From NCBI RefSeq assembly GCF_000003195.3, contig NC_012878.2:15927262-15991261 (forward strand): a stretch of 64,000 nt of DNA, read 5' to 3'. Source of the DNA: Sorghum bicolor (taxonomy: Eukaryota > Streptophyta > Magnoliopsida > Poales > Poaceae). The position numbers were made by a program, and so were the translations under genes. The notes beneath the pieces were generated by a model. That model saw only the letters and a program-made list of their open reading frames with translations. It did no database searches and had not been told where the DNA came from. Position 1 is the first letter of the stretch; each line of letters begins with the position of its first letter. Positions 54,147 to 64,000 of this stretch are shown here, piece by piece.

Positions 54147-55469
54147 ATGGAAAACCAAAATTCTAAATCGATCCATGAATCTGCAATCCCTTTAGTAACT
54201 GACCTTTTACCATGGGAATCATCACAGCCTATCCAAACATCCCAGTATAAGTTAAGTTCTAGGTTGATTGTCTTCGCATTGAAGGCATTTCTGATAAAAC
54301 TTTATGTTGGAAGCTTTTTCCTTTTTCTTTAAGGGGAGAAGCTAGACAATGGTACAGTCAGAAGGTAAGTCAACAATGAGGTGAATGGGGAGTTTTACGA
54401 GCCAACTTTTGTCTAGATTTCTATTCCCTCGACCGTATAGCCGACCTTAGACTCGAAGTCCTATGTTTTAAACAAAAGATAATGAAACTTTGGGAAAATC
54501 CTGGAAACATTTTCTGATCTTTTAGAATCTGGTCCGAACCTTAATCTTGAAGACCCTGTTCTTTTATTTCACTTTTTTCGAGGTCTTCAGAAAAATTACA
54601 AACAAATGCTACACACAATTTCTAGAGGTTCTTTCTTTCGCATCCCTACTGATGAAGCTAGAGTGATCCTAGATAGAATCATAGAAGCTGAGATGGATAA
54701 TCCCCTTCATGATGAAACCTACGAAGCCGAAGTAGACACTTTGCCAAATTCTTCATCTACTTTAGCTATCCCAAGTTCTGAGCCACAAGACGAAGAAATT
54801 CCACCACCGGACTTCATGCTGGATATAGAATCCGATCTTTTTGCCAATTTTGGAAACATTTCAAACTACCATTCTATTGTCAAACCCCAAAACGGCCAGT
54901 TTAGCATTTATTTCCCAAGTGAATATCAATTGAGAGAGCTTATCTCAGTCATGAGTAGCGAATGGTTGGAGGAATCAGAGCTTTCCTCTGATGTGATCCG
55001 TTTGGACACACCCTCTATAACTATACACTGTGCTTATAATTTTGATCGATTTAATGCTCTTTATAATCCTATTGTGGGGATCAACATTATGTCTGAATCT
55101 TTTGCACTTAAACTATTTAAAAATCTTGTCTTAACCCCCACAACAAAGGTCATAAAGGATTCTTCGGGACGATTAGTCCCCAGTCTTGGAATTATTAATG
55201 TCCTACCTCTTACGGTAGAAGGCTCCATGGTTCACTTGAACTTCTATATCTTTGATACATGGGACTTCGACCTGTTGATAGGACAACCTTTTAGAAGACT
55301 CCTTTATGATGGTCATACTAGGAAGCTACACATTTCTTTTGGAAAAGCCTTTAAATTCCCAATAACAATTTCACACTCCTTAAATAATAAGGCCAAGTCA
55401 TATCTTTTGCCTGATCCTATGGAGGAGGTAAAGGCTACATCTCTTGAACTTTTAGAAGAACTAGACTGA
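54147..55469 (+). pseudogene. F gag and protease-like region
   Basis: ATG at 54147 (MENQNSKSIHE). An 85-bp deletion between GATTG repeats (about 54265-54270) removes part of gag relative to E and shifts the frame; a further small loss is near 54503. An open segment from 54606 carries the protease-like fold with [13 protein letters not shown], again without the catalytic Asp, and [13 protein letters not shown] at 55467-55469 ends it. Confidence 0.82.
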
Positions 55470-58451
55470 GAAGACGAAACTCCTTTCTTCATAGAAGAAG
55501 AAGCCGAACCTTCTGAACCTGAACCCTTAGATGAGTTTGCAGAAACACCTAGACCCCCCATAGAGCTTAAAACTTTACCACCCGGTCTTACCTATGCTTT
55601 CCTAAACAATAATCCAGAGTTTCCTGTGATCACTAGTGATAAACTCACTCAGGAGCAAACTCTGCGATTAATGACCATTCTTGAGAAACATCACTCAGTT
55701 TTCGGCTACTCACTCCAAGATCTTACAGGAATCAGTCCTATGATTTGTACCCATCGTATTCCAACAGATCCTTCTGTTTCACCTTCTCGAGAACCCCAAC
55801 GTAGACTTAACAACACTATGAGAGAGGTAGTTATAAAGGAAGTTATAAAGTTGCTGCATGCAGGGATTATATATCCTGTGCCGCACAGTGAGTGGGTAAG
55901 CCCAGTTCAAGTTGTGCCTAAAAAGGGAGGCATGACTGTTATTATGAATGAAAAGAACGAGCAAATTCCACAACGCACCGTCACAGGATGGCGGATGTGC
56001 ATAGACTATAGAAAACTAAACAAAGCCACGAGAAAGGATCACTTTCCTTTACCTTTCATAGATGAGATGCTAGAGCGATTAGCGAACCATTCGTTCTTCT
56101 GTTTCTTAGATGGATATTCAGGGTATCACCAGATCCTGATCCATCCCGATGATCAAAGCAAAACAACTTTTACATGCCCATACGGAACTTATGCTTACCG
56201 TAGAATGTCTTTTGGGTTATGTAATGCACCAGCTTCTTTTCAAAGATGCATGATGTCTATATTTTCTGATATGATTGAAGAGATTATGGAAGTTTTCATG
56301 GATGATTTCTCTGTTTATGGAAAAACTTTTGATAGTTGTCTTGAAAACTTATACAAGGTTTTGCAAAGATGTGAAGAAAAGCACTTAGTCCTTAATTGGG
56401 AAAAATGTCATTTTATGGTTAGAGAAGGAATAGTGTTGGGACACCTAGTCTCTGAAAGAGGTATTGAGGTAGACAAAGCTAAAATTGAAGTAATTGAACA
56501 ACTACCTCCACCTGTGAATATAAAAGGAATTCGAAGCTTTCTTGGCCATGCTGGTTTTATCGTAGATTCATAAAAGATTTTTCATTTATTGCTAGACCAC
56601 TTACTCTTTTGCTAGCCAAGGATGCTCCTTTCGAATTTGATGATGCATGTCTAACATCTTTTAATTTATTAAAGAAAGCACTCATCTCTGCACCAATCAT
56701 TCAACCCCCTGATAGGTCGTTGCCTTTTGAAATTATGTGTGATGCTAGTGATTATGCTGTGGGGGCAGTTTTGGGACAAACTAAAAATAAGAAGCATCAT
56801 GCAATTGCTTATGCCAGTAAAACTTTGATAGGAGCTCAACTTAACTATGCAACCACTGAAAAAGAGCTTCTGGCTATTGTCTTTGCCATTGATAAATTTA
56901 GATCTTATTTAGTTGGAGCTAAAATAATTGTTTACACTGATCACGCTGCACTAAAATATTTGCTCATTCAAAAAGATGCTAAACCTCGCCTGATTAGATG
57001 GATCTTATTACTCCAAGAATTTGACTTAGAAATAAAAGATAAAAAGGGAGTAGAAAATTCTGTTGCTGATCACTTGTCTAGAATGTATTTTAAGAGTCCA
57101 CACGAAACCCCCATCAATGATTCACTCCGGGACGACATGCTCCACGGGATTAACAGGTCTGACCCCTGATATGCAGATATTGTTAATTTTATGGTTTCTG
57201 GGTATGTACCACCAGGAGCAAACAAGAAGAAGCTCATTCAAGAAAGTCGTTCACATATATGGGATGAGCCATACCTCTTTCGGGTATGCTCTGATGGCTT
57301 ACTCAGGAGATGTGTGACCACTGAGGAAGGATGGAAGATCATCGACAGATGTCATTCATCACCATATGGAGGTCACTATGGAGCATTCCGTACACATTCA
57401 AAGATCTGGCAGTGTGGATTCTACTGGCCTACAATGTATGAAGACACGAGGCAATATATCAGAAGATGTGGGCCATGTCAAAGGCACAGAAACATAAATA
57501 AAAGGGATGCAATGCCACTCACCAACAACCTTCAGATTGAGCTCTTTGATGTTTGGAGAATAGACTATATGGGTCCATTTCCTCCATCAAAGAAGTGTGA
57601 GTACATCTTGGTGGCGGTTGACTATGTCTCCAAGTGGGTAGAGGCACTACCTTGCAAGCATGCCGACAACATCAGTTCAAAGAGGATGTTTGAAGAAATT
57701 ATATTTCCAAGATTTGGAGTCCCTAGAGTAGTGATAAGTGATGGAGGAGCACACTTCATCGATAAACGCTTCAAGCAATATCTATCAAAACATGGAATCC
57801 GTCACAACGTCGCTACCCCCTATCATCCTCAGACAAGTGGCCAAGCAGAGACTTCCAACAAGCAAATCAAGAATATTCTTCAGAAGACAGTAAATTAAAT
57901 GGGAACGGCGTGGAAAGACAAGTTACCCGATGCACTCTGGGCATACCGAACACATACAAGACCCCAATTGGAATGTCTCCATACCAATTGGTGTACGGGA
58001 AGACTTGCCACCTACCTATTGAACTAGAGTTCAAAGCACACTGGGCCATAAAGAGATGGAATATGGACCGAGATGTTGCTAGAGATCATAGAAGAATGCA
58101 ACTATTAGAATTGGAAGAATGGCGAGAGAAAGCATATCACAATTCGAAGATCTACAAAGAAAGAGTCAAAAGGTGGTATGACAAGAGAATCAAGAAGAAG
58201 GAGTTCACACCCGGAGATAATGTATTACTTTTTAATTCCAGGGTGAAGCTTTTCGGGCATGGAAAACTCCGGAGCAAATGGGAAGGACCATTCAAGGTAA
58301 TCAATTCATCATCCCACGGAGCTATCACACTTCAAAACGACGAAGGTACGTTATTCAAGGTAAATGGTCAACGTCTTAAATTATTTTTAGAGCCCAATTA
58401 AGAATCAAAAGAAATAGACGTAGTCCATTTTTACCTTCCCATGGAGAATTA
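55470..58451 (+). pseudogene. F reverse transcriptase, RNase H, integrase
   Basis: RT (55626-56573) is complete with [11 protein letters not shown]; one T lost near 56555 shifts the frame. RNase H (56609-57169) keeps [14 protein letters not shown] at 57167-57169 (TGG in E), TAA at 57896-57898 (GAA in E) and a one-base loss near 57950 break integrase, whose [18 protein letters not shown] and [10 protein letters not shown] motifs remain. The GPY/F module missing from E is present (KWEGPFKVIN). A TAA near 58399 precedes the family stop at about 58451. Confidence 0.87.
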
Positions 58452-58827
58452 GAGCCTGACCTTTTTAGTTTGATGTTTTTGGGTCATATATATTTTTCTA
58501 AATAGTTTTGCATCTAGAAACGCGCTCGAGAAAGTGGGCCCACAGAGGGGCCAGAGAGAGGGCGGGCGCCCAGATCAGGTGGGCGGGCGCCCAGCTCCTG
58601 TTCCCCCTCGGTCCCGATTTTCTCTGTTATGGAAAATGCACTTATGGTAATCCGAATAATCCCTCAGATGGAAAGTTTCGCACGCACATCGATGGGAGCA
58701 ACCCGAACAACACCTAGAGGCACTTTTTGACCCCTATATAAACAGACCCCTGACCTAAGTTTTCAAACACCAAGCCACCAAGCCTTCTCTTCTTCAATTA
58801 GAGCTTGATTAGTTCCTTGCTGCTCCA
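58452..58827 (+). promoter_or_regulatory. F accessory-gene promoter region
   Basis: Two copies of GGGCGGGCGCCC (58560-58571 and 58581-58592), 21 bp apart and inverted relative to the LTR pair, lie 143 bp upstream of TATATAAA at 58735-58742. The ATG follows 86 bp later at 58828. No coding is supported in this stretch. Confidence 0.65.
58735..58742 (+). promoter_or_regulatory. TATA box of the F accessory gene
   Basis: CCCCTATATAAACAGACC; the same box is conserved on the minus strand in E at 47766-47773. Confidence 0.62.
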
Positions 58828-59457
58828 ATGGCCGAGAAGTTCCACGATGATTGGGAAGTCGTCCCCTTCAACCTCAACATGGAGCCTGTGGAAGACCCCG
58901 ATGCCCCTGCTCTCGTCCCGGCCAACACAGAGCGACAGCTAGAAGCCATGCCATTACGCCAACGCAGCTCCGCCCAATCCTACCATGCTCAACCAGTTCT
59001 CACCGCACCGCCACAACCCCTACTTCTCAAGGGATCATCATCCAAGACGAAGACCACCATCAAGGTGCCAACCGGCACTAGGATCCTTTCACCTAGACCC
59101 AATGAGAGGGTCGTTGGAGTCAAGACCAACCGGAGCGGCGAGATCAGCAGCGTTCGCTACACTACGGAGGAGGAAAGACCTTACTTCGAAGGGATTAGAG
59201 CAGCCAAAGTCCGTTTCATCCCTCCAAAGGTAGCCCCGAAGCATGCTCTCAATACTTTTGAGACACCTCCCAAGCGTCGCAAGACTATAATGGATATTGA
59301 TGAGGACGTTCGCAGACTAGACAGAGTTATCATAGACCTCCAGTCCTTGATTAATTCCCTGACTAGGCAGCTCTCTAACCACAACACCGTTATACTAGGC
59401 CTTAGGCATGATCTTGCCAGTGCCAACAAGAAGATTAAGGAATTAGAGCGCCGCTAA
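58828..59457 (+). CDS. F accessory coiled-coil protein (209 aa)
   Basis: Intact ORF although the rest of F is broken. The N-terminus is acidic (EKFHDDWEVVPFN), then a Pro/Gln/Ser-rich segment, a basic Thr/Lys stretch (SSSKTKTTIKVP), a more ordered patch (RPYFEGIRAAKVRFIPPK), and a C-terminal coiled coil (VRRLDRVIIDLQSLINSLTR) ending KKIKELERR. I recognise no named domain. It sits downstream of pol with its own promoter, like the accessory genes of A1, B and D. E carries a close homologue without the start codon. Confidence 0.8.
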   Translation: MAEKFHDDWEVVPFNLNMEPVEDPDAPALVPANTERQLEAMPLRQRSSAQSYHAQPVLTAPPQPLLLKGSSSKTKTTIKVPTGTRILSPRPNERVVGVKTNRSGEISSVRYTTEEERPYFEGIRAAKVRFIPPKVAPKHALNTFETPPKRRKTIMDIDEDVRRLDRVIIDLQSLINSLTRQLSNHNTVILGLRHDLASANKKIKELERR

Positions 59458-60815
59458 GTTATCTAGATTAGACCTTGAGGCAATGCATCTTAGTCATCTA
59501 TCTTTAAATTCGGTTTAGGTTTACTATTATTGTCAGTTTGTTACTATTATCATCAGTTTGCTATTGTCATCAGTTTGCTACTAGTCTTTTGTAATAAATG
59601 CCTCAAGATTAATAAAGAGTATTATTATTATTATTATGTCTTGTGTGTCTCTACTTTATTTTTGTGCAAGAAAGTAGAAAACAAGTATGGGGGAGATCCC
59701 TCAACATGCCAAACACACTCCGACTACACCACTCCACAATTCAGGTACACACTCTGCATACTTTACTTTACACATACACATATCTTGGATTATGCAGAAT
59801 ACTATTTCCGACATGATAAATTAATAAGCTTAAAATGTTTCTAAATATGATTAATCTCATTCTGTGATATTTCCTGAAACTTGCAACTATTATAAAATCA
59901 TTTTAAAACCTTGTGTTACTTAAGATAGTATGGAATGTGAGATGGTAGAGTATGAGTTTCTTATTCTTGATATCATTGTTGCTTGGAGAATTTATTTCAA
60001 AATCTTCAAAATTTTAGCTACCATCCTTAGTGTTTTATATGACTGGTAAAACTGAAAATATTAAATATTATTATAAAAGCTATCTACTCTGTATGGAGTT
60101 TGTTCAAAATGAGTTAGACCCTTGTTGAGAGATTTATCATGCTCCTAAGATCAAGACATTTATTCAGAAAGATTCACTCTTCCAAAGTATTATTGCATTA
60201 GAGGCATGGGCTATGCGAAAATAAAGATATTTCGAGGAAATAGAAAGGAGCAAGTGCTCGACAACCTCGCAGAAAAAATGGACAAGTGTCCAGCAGTAGA
60301 ATTAGGGGTACCTCAGTATCCACTTAAAAAAAAGAAAAGAAAGAAAAATGATAGCCCATGGTCCCTCTAATAAGCAATATGACATTCCAAAGTCTTTAAT
60401 GCAAGCAAGAGTTGACAAAGTTTTTAATTTCCAAAGTCTTTGATCTAAGAGTATGACATTCCCCTCCTCGGATCCCGTTTTGATCAGGCAATAAATACAA
60501 AGTAAGTATGCTTGAGAATTTTTGCAAATTAAAATAGCCTCAGTGAGATATATAAAAGATAATGAGTGATCTGAGAGAACCTATGAGGATAAAAAGGTAT
60601 GCTAACTTTCTTTCAAAAATATACAAAAACTCCAAGTGACAGGATTGAGAAGAAAGGATCTTTACTATTAACCATACACTTCCCTGACTACAGTACACAG
60701 TGGATTTTTTTAACACCCTGCAAATATAAAGAATGTTTTAAAATGTTTTACCCCTGATATTGTTCTTAACCATCCTTTTCTCGAGGACGAGTAAAAGCCT
60801 AAGTATGGGGGTATT
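59458..60815 (+). other. F 3' non-coding region and polypurine tract
   Basis: 1.36 kb without a supported gene. ATT microsatellite at 59620-59637. It ends with AAGTATGGGGGTATT (60801-60815) before the LTR, the probable polypurine tract. Segments such as CATGCTCCTAAGATCAAGA are shared with the A1 3' region (about 6647), showing common descent of the two families' 3' ends. Confidence 0.65.
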
Positions 60816-61675
60816 TGTTGACGGTTCTTAAGTATCAATTTTAATTATCAAATAAACAAGAGAAAGGACCAATATGCAAATAGCACCTAGAATTAGGGTT
60901 TGATCTGACAGAATTCCACGAGTTTTGTTGTTTATCTGTTTCTGCAGGGGGTTATCAGGAAATAGGGAAGAAAGGCCCACATGTCGGGATTACATAGAGA
61001 TATCAACGCACCGCGCAATTTTCTACCATCTAGAAGACTCCAGAAGCCACGGGAAGAAAGTAGAGACCGAAAGGGGCCAGGCCCAGGGTGCCCGCCCTGA
61101 GGACCTGGGCGCCCGGCCCCTGCTGGACTCCGTTCGGGACTCTCTTCGCACACGATGTTCCACCGACCTAAAGGATCAAGGATAACGTAGTACCACATCG
61201 CCTACCGACCCAAAAATGCATATTGGAGGAGGACTATATAAGGAGACCCCCTGGCCCCTGGAGGATTCAAGAAGTTATCATGGAGTTGTGGGGTGCCCTC
61301 GAAGGAAAACCTCTTCTCTAAATAAAATTTATTTTTAGGCTTAGCAACCAATGTAAGTAGAAATAGATCTTCTAGTTTCTACTAGATTGAGAGAGATAGA
61401 GTGGAGGTGTAGATTGGAGGAAGCCCGGCCTGTCGGTGCCTACTCCAAGCTTGTACCTACGGGATCAAGTTCTCCTAACCCGAAGCTTGCTCCTAGGATT
61501 CTTCAGTATTTCGACTTCTAAATTCTAGTAAGTTCTTGTTTTATTGTTCTTCTAGTTTATGAGTTTACTTTAATCTCTTCGCATAGAGTTTAGAGTAATC
61601 ATTGCTGGCGTAAACGTCGTGTTTAGGCTGGGGTACTCATAGATATTCCCTAACTAGCTAGACCGTGGTAGTAGC
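60816..61675 (+). repeat. F 3' LTR, truncated by A2
   Basis: It begins TGTTGACGGTTC; word pair at 61086 and 61107 (21 bp); TATATAA at 61235-61241. It stops after GTGGTAGTAGC where A2 starts; GTAGC (61671-61675) is the likely left target duplication of A2. Confidence 0.87.
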
Positions 61676-63263
61676 TGTTGACGGTGGATATACCATAGAA
61701 ATCCACATACAAAACACCGTCAACATGCCTCGGTTGCAAGGGGAAACGACATGACATGAACATATTTTATCCATAACTAGTTCCACTTGTACTCTTAGCT
61801 TGTTTATGCAGGAACAACAAATTCAAGACATTATTTGACAAAGCCAACATCAGAATCATCAAGAGGAGATCGAGGGGACAACAGGTGACACCCTGGGCCC
61901 ACAGGGAGGGGGTCGCCCGACCCCTCTTTGGTGGGACCCAGGTGTGCCACCTAGTCCATCGACATAAGGGACCCCTGTGGACACTGCTGGTGGGCCCAGA
62001 GGCCCAGAAGTGGGGTCGCCCGACCCCACATCAAAGGCGGTTCCAGGGTCGGTGGCCTCCCACCGACCTTCCCCACATGTCCCACATGTTGATTTGCCCC
62101 TGCCGTTGATCAAATGGCGGTTGTGAGGTCGGTTTGATCCAAGGGTGGAGAGAAGATGTCACGCGGATCGATGACGTGGTGATGGAGTAACCCCTACTCC
62201 ATCTCCCTCTATAAAAGGCAGCCTCCATCCTTCATTTCAAGTGTGCAATTCCAAGGCCAAGTGCATTACAAGTTCCAAGCATACAAGTAGAGTAGTAGTT
62301 AGTCTAGAGTGGGAGTTAGAGTCGAGTCGAGCGAAGCTCGGGGTCTCCGGAGTCGTCTTCTGGAGAGTCTGGTATAGCTCTTGTACCTTTCTACTTTTGT
62401 AAGACTTTCCTTTTATTAATATATTATTCTTACTTTATTTTACTGAGTTCTTACTTAGTGCAAGTCTTTTAGTCTTGTTGTGCATTTACTTTAGTAATAT
62501 AGTTGTCTTAGTGAAGTTAGTGACCTGTAACCACTCCTGTGTGTGCATCATCGTCCTATCTTGTATAGGAGCTCTAGCTAGCTGCAACTAGTTAGCGTTG
62601 TAGGATTAAGTGTGAGCGTGGTGCTCATACTTAAGATTACCTTTGATTACCGCTGGCTTGAACGGAAAGTAGGAGCGCACTCCCTAGTAGGTGACAGATC
62701 GTGGGCGGCATTAGGTTCTCCTCACGTACAGGCTAGTTCTTAAAAGGTAAGGCGTCCATAAGCCCAATAGTCGCTTTCGGTAAGGGGTTAGGTGAAAAAC
62801 CTTCTAAGCGTCTTACCAGCTCGGCTATCCCTCGCACACAGTTAGTAAGGCTCTAGCGTAGTTAAGGCAATTATCTATTAAAGTAAGTCACAGAAGTCAA
62901 GTTAGATACATAGGAGTCCTTTACTCACTCGTTGTCCTCCCACCTAGCTAACTCTACCATTTACCTTTAGCATAGGACCTTGGATTCACCACTACCCTTC
63001 CTATTCGTTATTTACCACCCTTATTCACTAGTTGATACTAGATAACTCAAGGAATCTCATTTCCCTTTTTTTTGTTAAACACACTTAGCCGCTTTCCCTT
63101 GGGAAAATATAAATTACGATACCTTGGAATACTCCTTGGTGAAGTGCTACAGCGGTACATTCTGTGCGCTTGCGGAATTATCCAATAGTAAATAGAGTTA
63201 CCCTACCAGGGCACTTCTGGCGCCGTCGCCGATATCCGGTGGTTGCGTTAAGAAGTGTCAACA
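61676..63263 (+). repeat. A2 5' LTR (1588 bp)
   Basis: TGTTGAC ... GTCAACA. Terminal hairpin arms 61676-61686 and 61715-61725; palindrome pair 61909 and 62012; TATA at 62210-62216. Confidence 0.93.
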
Positions 63264-63271
63264 AGCATTTC

Positions 63272-63288
63272 TGGCGCCGTTGCCGGGG
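63272..63288 (+). other. A2 primer binding site (tRNA-Asp)
   Basis: TGGCGCCGTTGCCGGGG, perfect complement of the plant tRNA-Asp 3' end, 8 nt after the LTR. Confidence 0.88.
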
Positions 63289-63406
63289 AGAGCGTCTGTC
63301 TAAGAGTTTTAACAAAAAGAGAATCCAGAGTTTGCTAGTTATCAAGTAGTGATAGGGATAACCCATCACTTGTCTTGTCTTCCTTTATTGTGAAGCCTGA
63401 CAGTGT

Positions 63407-64000
63407 ATGAGCAGTTTCCAATTGCCGTCAAACTTCGTTGAAGATCCTGAGCAACTGTTGAGGAGAACTAGACGTCGTCAAGTTCCACCTCAAAGGTTCA
63501 TCTCGAACCTGAATCCGTTAGAGGAAGGAGTATCTGCACCGGTTATCAAAGAAGCTATGGCCCAGAAGACCATCTCTGAGTACTCTGCGCCGTCGGCTGA
63601 CAATGTCGCCACGGGTCCGCAGCTTAACTTGGGGGATGCGACTTTTGAGTTGAAGCCTGCGCTTATCAATATGGTGCAAGCTAATCCCTTCTGTGGAAAG
63701 CCACACGAGGATGCCAATGCCCATCTCCAACACTTCTTGGAGGTGTGCGGCACCTTCACCATCAAGAATGTCGCCGCAGACGCCATCCGTCTTCGCCTCT
63801 TCCCATTCTCGTTATTGGGGAAGGCGAAGCAATGGTTCTACGCCAACAAGGGTGAAGTGACCACGTGGGAGAGGTGCGCCAATGCATTTCTCAAGAAGTT
63901 CTTTCCGATGGGCAAGACCAGCGCCCTTCGTGGAAAGATTTCCAGCTTCCAACAGCAAGCAGATGAGACGATTCCCGAAGCATGGGAACGTCTGCAGGAG
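63407..64000 (+). CDS. A2 gag-protease (5' part, runs off the window)
   Basis: ATG at 63407; 198 codons stay open to the window edge. Sequence follows A1 gag with few changes (for example VDNVATG to ADNVATG), including FPFSLLGKAKQWFYANKGE. The remainder cannot be judged. Confidence 0.87.
   Translation, partial: MSSFQLPSNFVEDPEQLLRRTRRRQVPPQRFISNLNPLEEGVSAPVIKEAMAQKTISEYSAPSADNVATGPQLNLGDATFELKPALINMVQANPFCGKPHEDANAHLQHFLEVCGTFTIKNVAADAIRLRLFPFSLLGKAKQWFYANKGEVTTWERCANAFLKKFFPMGKTSALRGKISSFQQQADETIPEAWERLQE

Larger units (their letters stand above)
45362..61675 (+). mobile_element. Element F: Athila-type gypsy element, interrupted by E and A2
   Basis: 5' LTR in two pieces (45362-46164 and 53690-54012), tRNA-Asp primer site, degraded gag-pol, intact accessory ORF, and a truncated 3' LTR (60816-61675). 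The split 5' LTR is explained by E landing in it; about 110 bp of the LTR middle is missing. A2 cuts the 3' LTR. Pol relates to Athila (RT box FMDDFSVYG). Confidence 0.8.
61676..64000 (+). mobile_element. Element A2: second A-family element (3' part outside the window)
   Basis: Complete 5' LTR (61676-63263), tRNA-Asp primer site and the start of gag, about 99% identical to A1 and in the same orientation. It is inserted in the F 3' LTR. Confidence 0.9.

Noticed and set aside
46165..60363. A recent palindromic duplication (foldback) as the origin of the E/F arms
   Set aside because: The arms differ by several percent, carry private deletions and stops, and each has its own LTR boundary. Insertion of one family member into another fits better.

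Overview
The window is plant repeat DNA, almost certainly from a grass (Poaceae). It has Ty3/gypsy elements of the Athila, Tat and chromovirus types, a SIRE/Maximus-type Ty1/copia element, and tRNA-Asp primer sites of the form TGGCGCCGTTGCCGGGG. I found no ordinary host gene, tRNA, rRNA or CRISPR. Essentially every base can be assigned to an LTR retrotransposon, as in pericentromeric or other gene-poor heterochromatin. The species cannot be named from sequence alone.

Layout, left to right. A1 (1-9098, +) is a young gypsy element with gag-protease and an accessory ORF but no polymerase. C (9099-13371 and 25784-28697, +) is a copia element whose 5' end lies outside the window. B (13377-25778, +) is a nearly intact Tat element inside C, with 692-bp LTRs and TSD CAAAC. 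G (28698-33280, -) is an Athila-like gag plus double-protease element. H (33281-36134, +) is a decayed chromovirus. D (36135-45361, +) is a Tat element that has lost its integrase. F (45362-46164 and 53690-61675, +) is an Athila-type element. E (46165-53689, -) is a member of the same family inserted head-to-head in the 5' LTR of F. A2 (61676-64000, +) is a second copy of the A family. The implied nesting is H containing G and D; G containing C; C containing A1 and B; D containing F; F containing E and A2.

The theme of the window is accessory genes carried beside gag-pol. A1 has a sense ORF resembling the ATHILA ORF-1 / putative plant transposon protein family. B has an antisense gene that I resolve into six exons, encoding a plant-mobile-domain-like N-terminus and a coiled-coil C-terminus. 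D has an antisense four-exon gene of the 'putative gypsy type transposon' (Transposase_28-like) family. E and F have a 209-aa coiled-coil ORF. Each has its own TATA box, separate from the LTR promoter. Antisense orientation explains how B and D can keep introns through an RNA intermediate.

The strongest unexplained signal is in promoter architecture. In the A family, a 16-bp palindrome (GGGGTCGGCCGACCCC, or GGGGTCGCCCGACCCC) occurs in pairs exactly 103 bp apart, in the LTR promoter and twice upstream of the accessory ORF, with an 87-bp spacer of dissimilar sequence each time. In E, F and the related G, the word GGGCGGGCGCCC (or its reverse complement) occurs in pairs exactly 21 bp apart in all six promoters seen, again with differing 9-bp spacers. 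B is saturated with GCCGAT/ATCGGC and D with CTCGAG. This suggests family-specific DNA addresses shared between the LTR and the accessory-gene promoter, possibly read by the accessory protein. That last step is inference.
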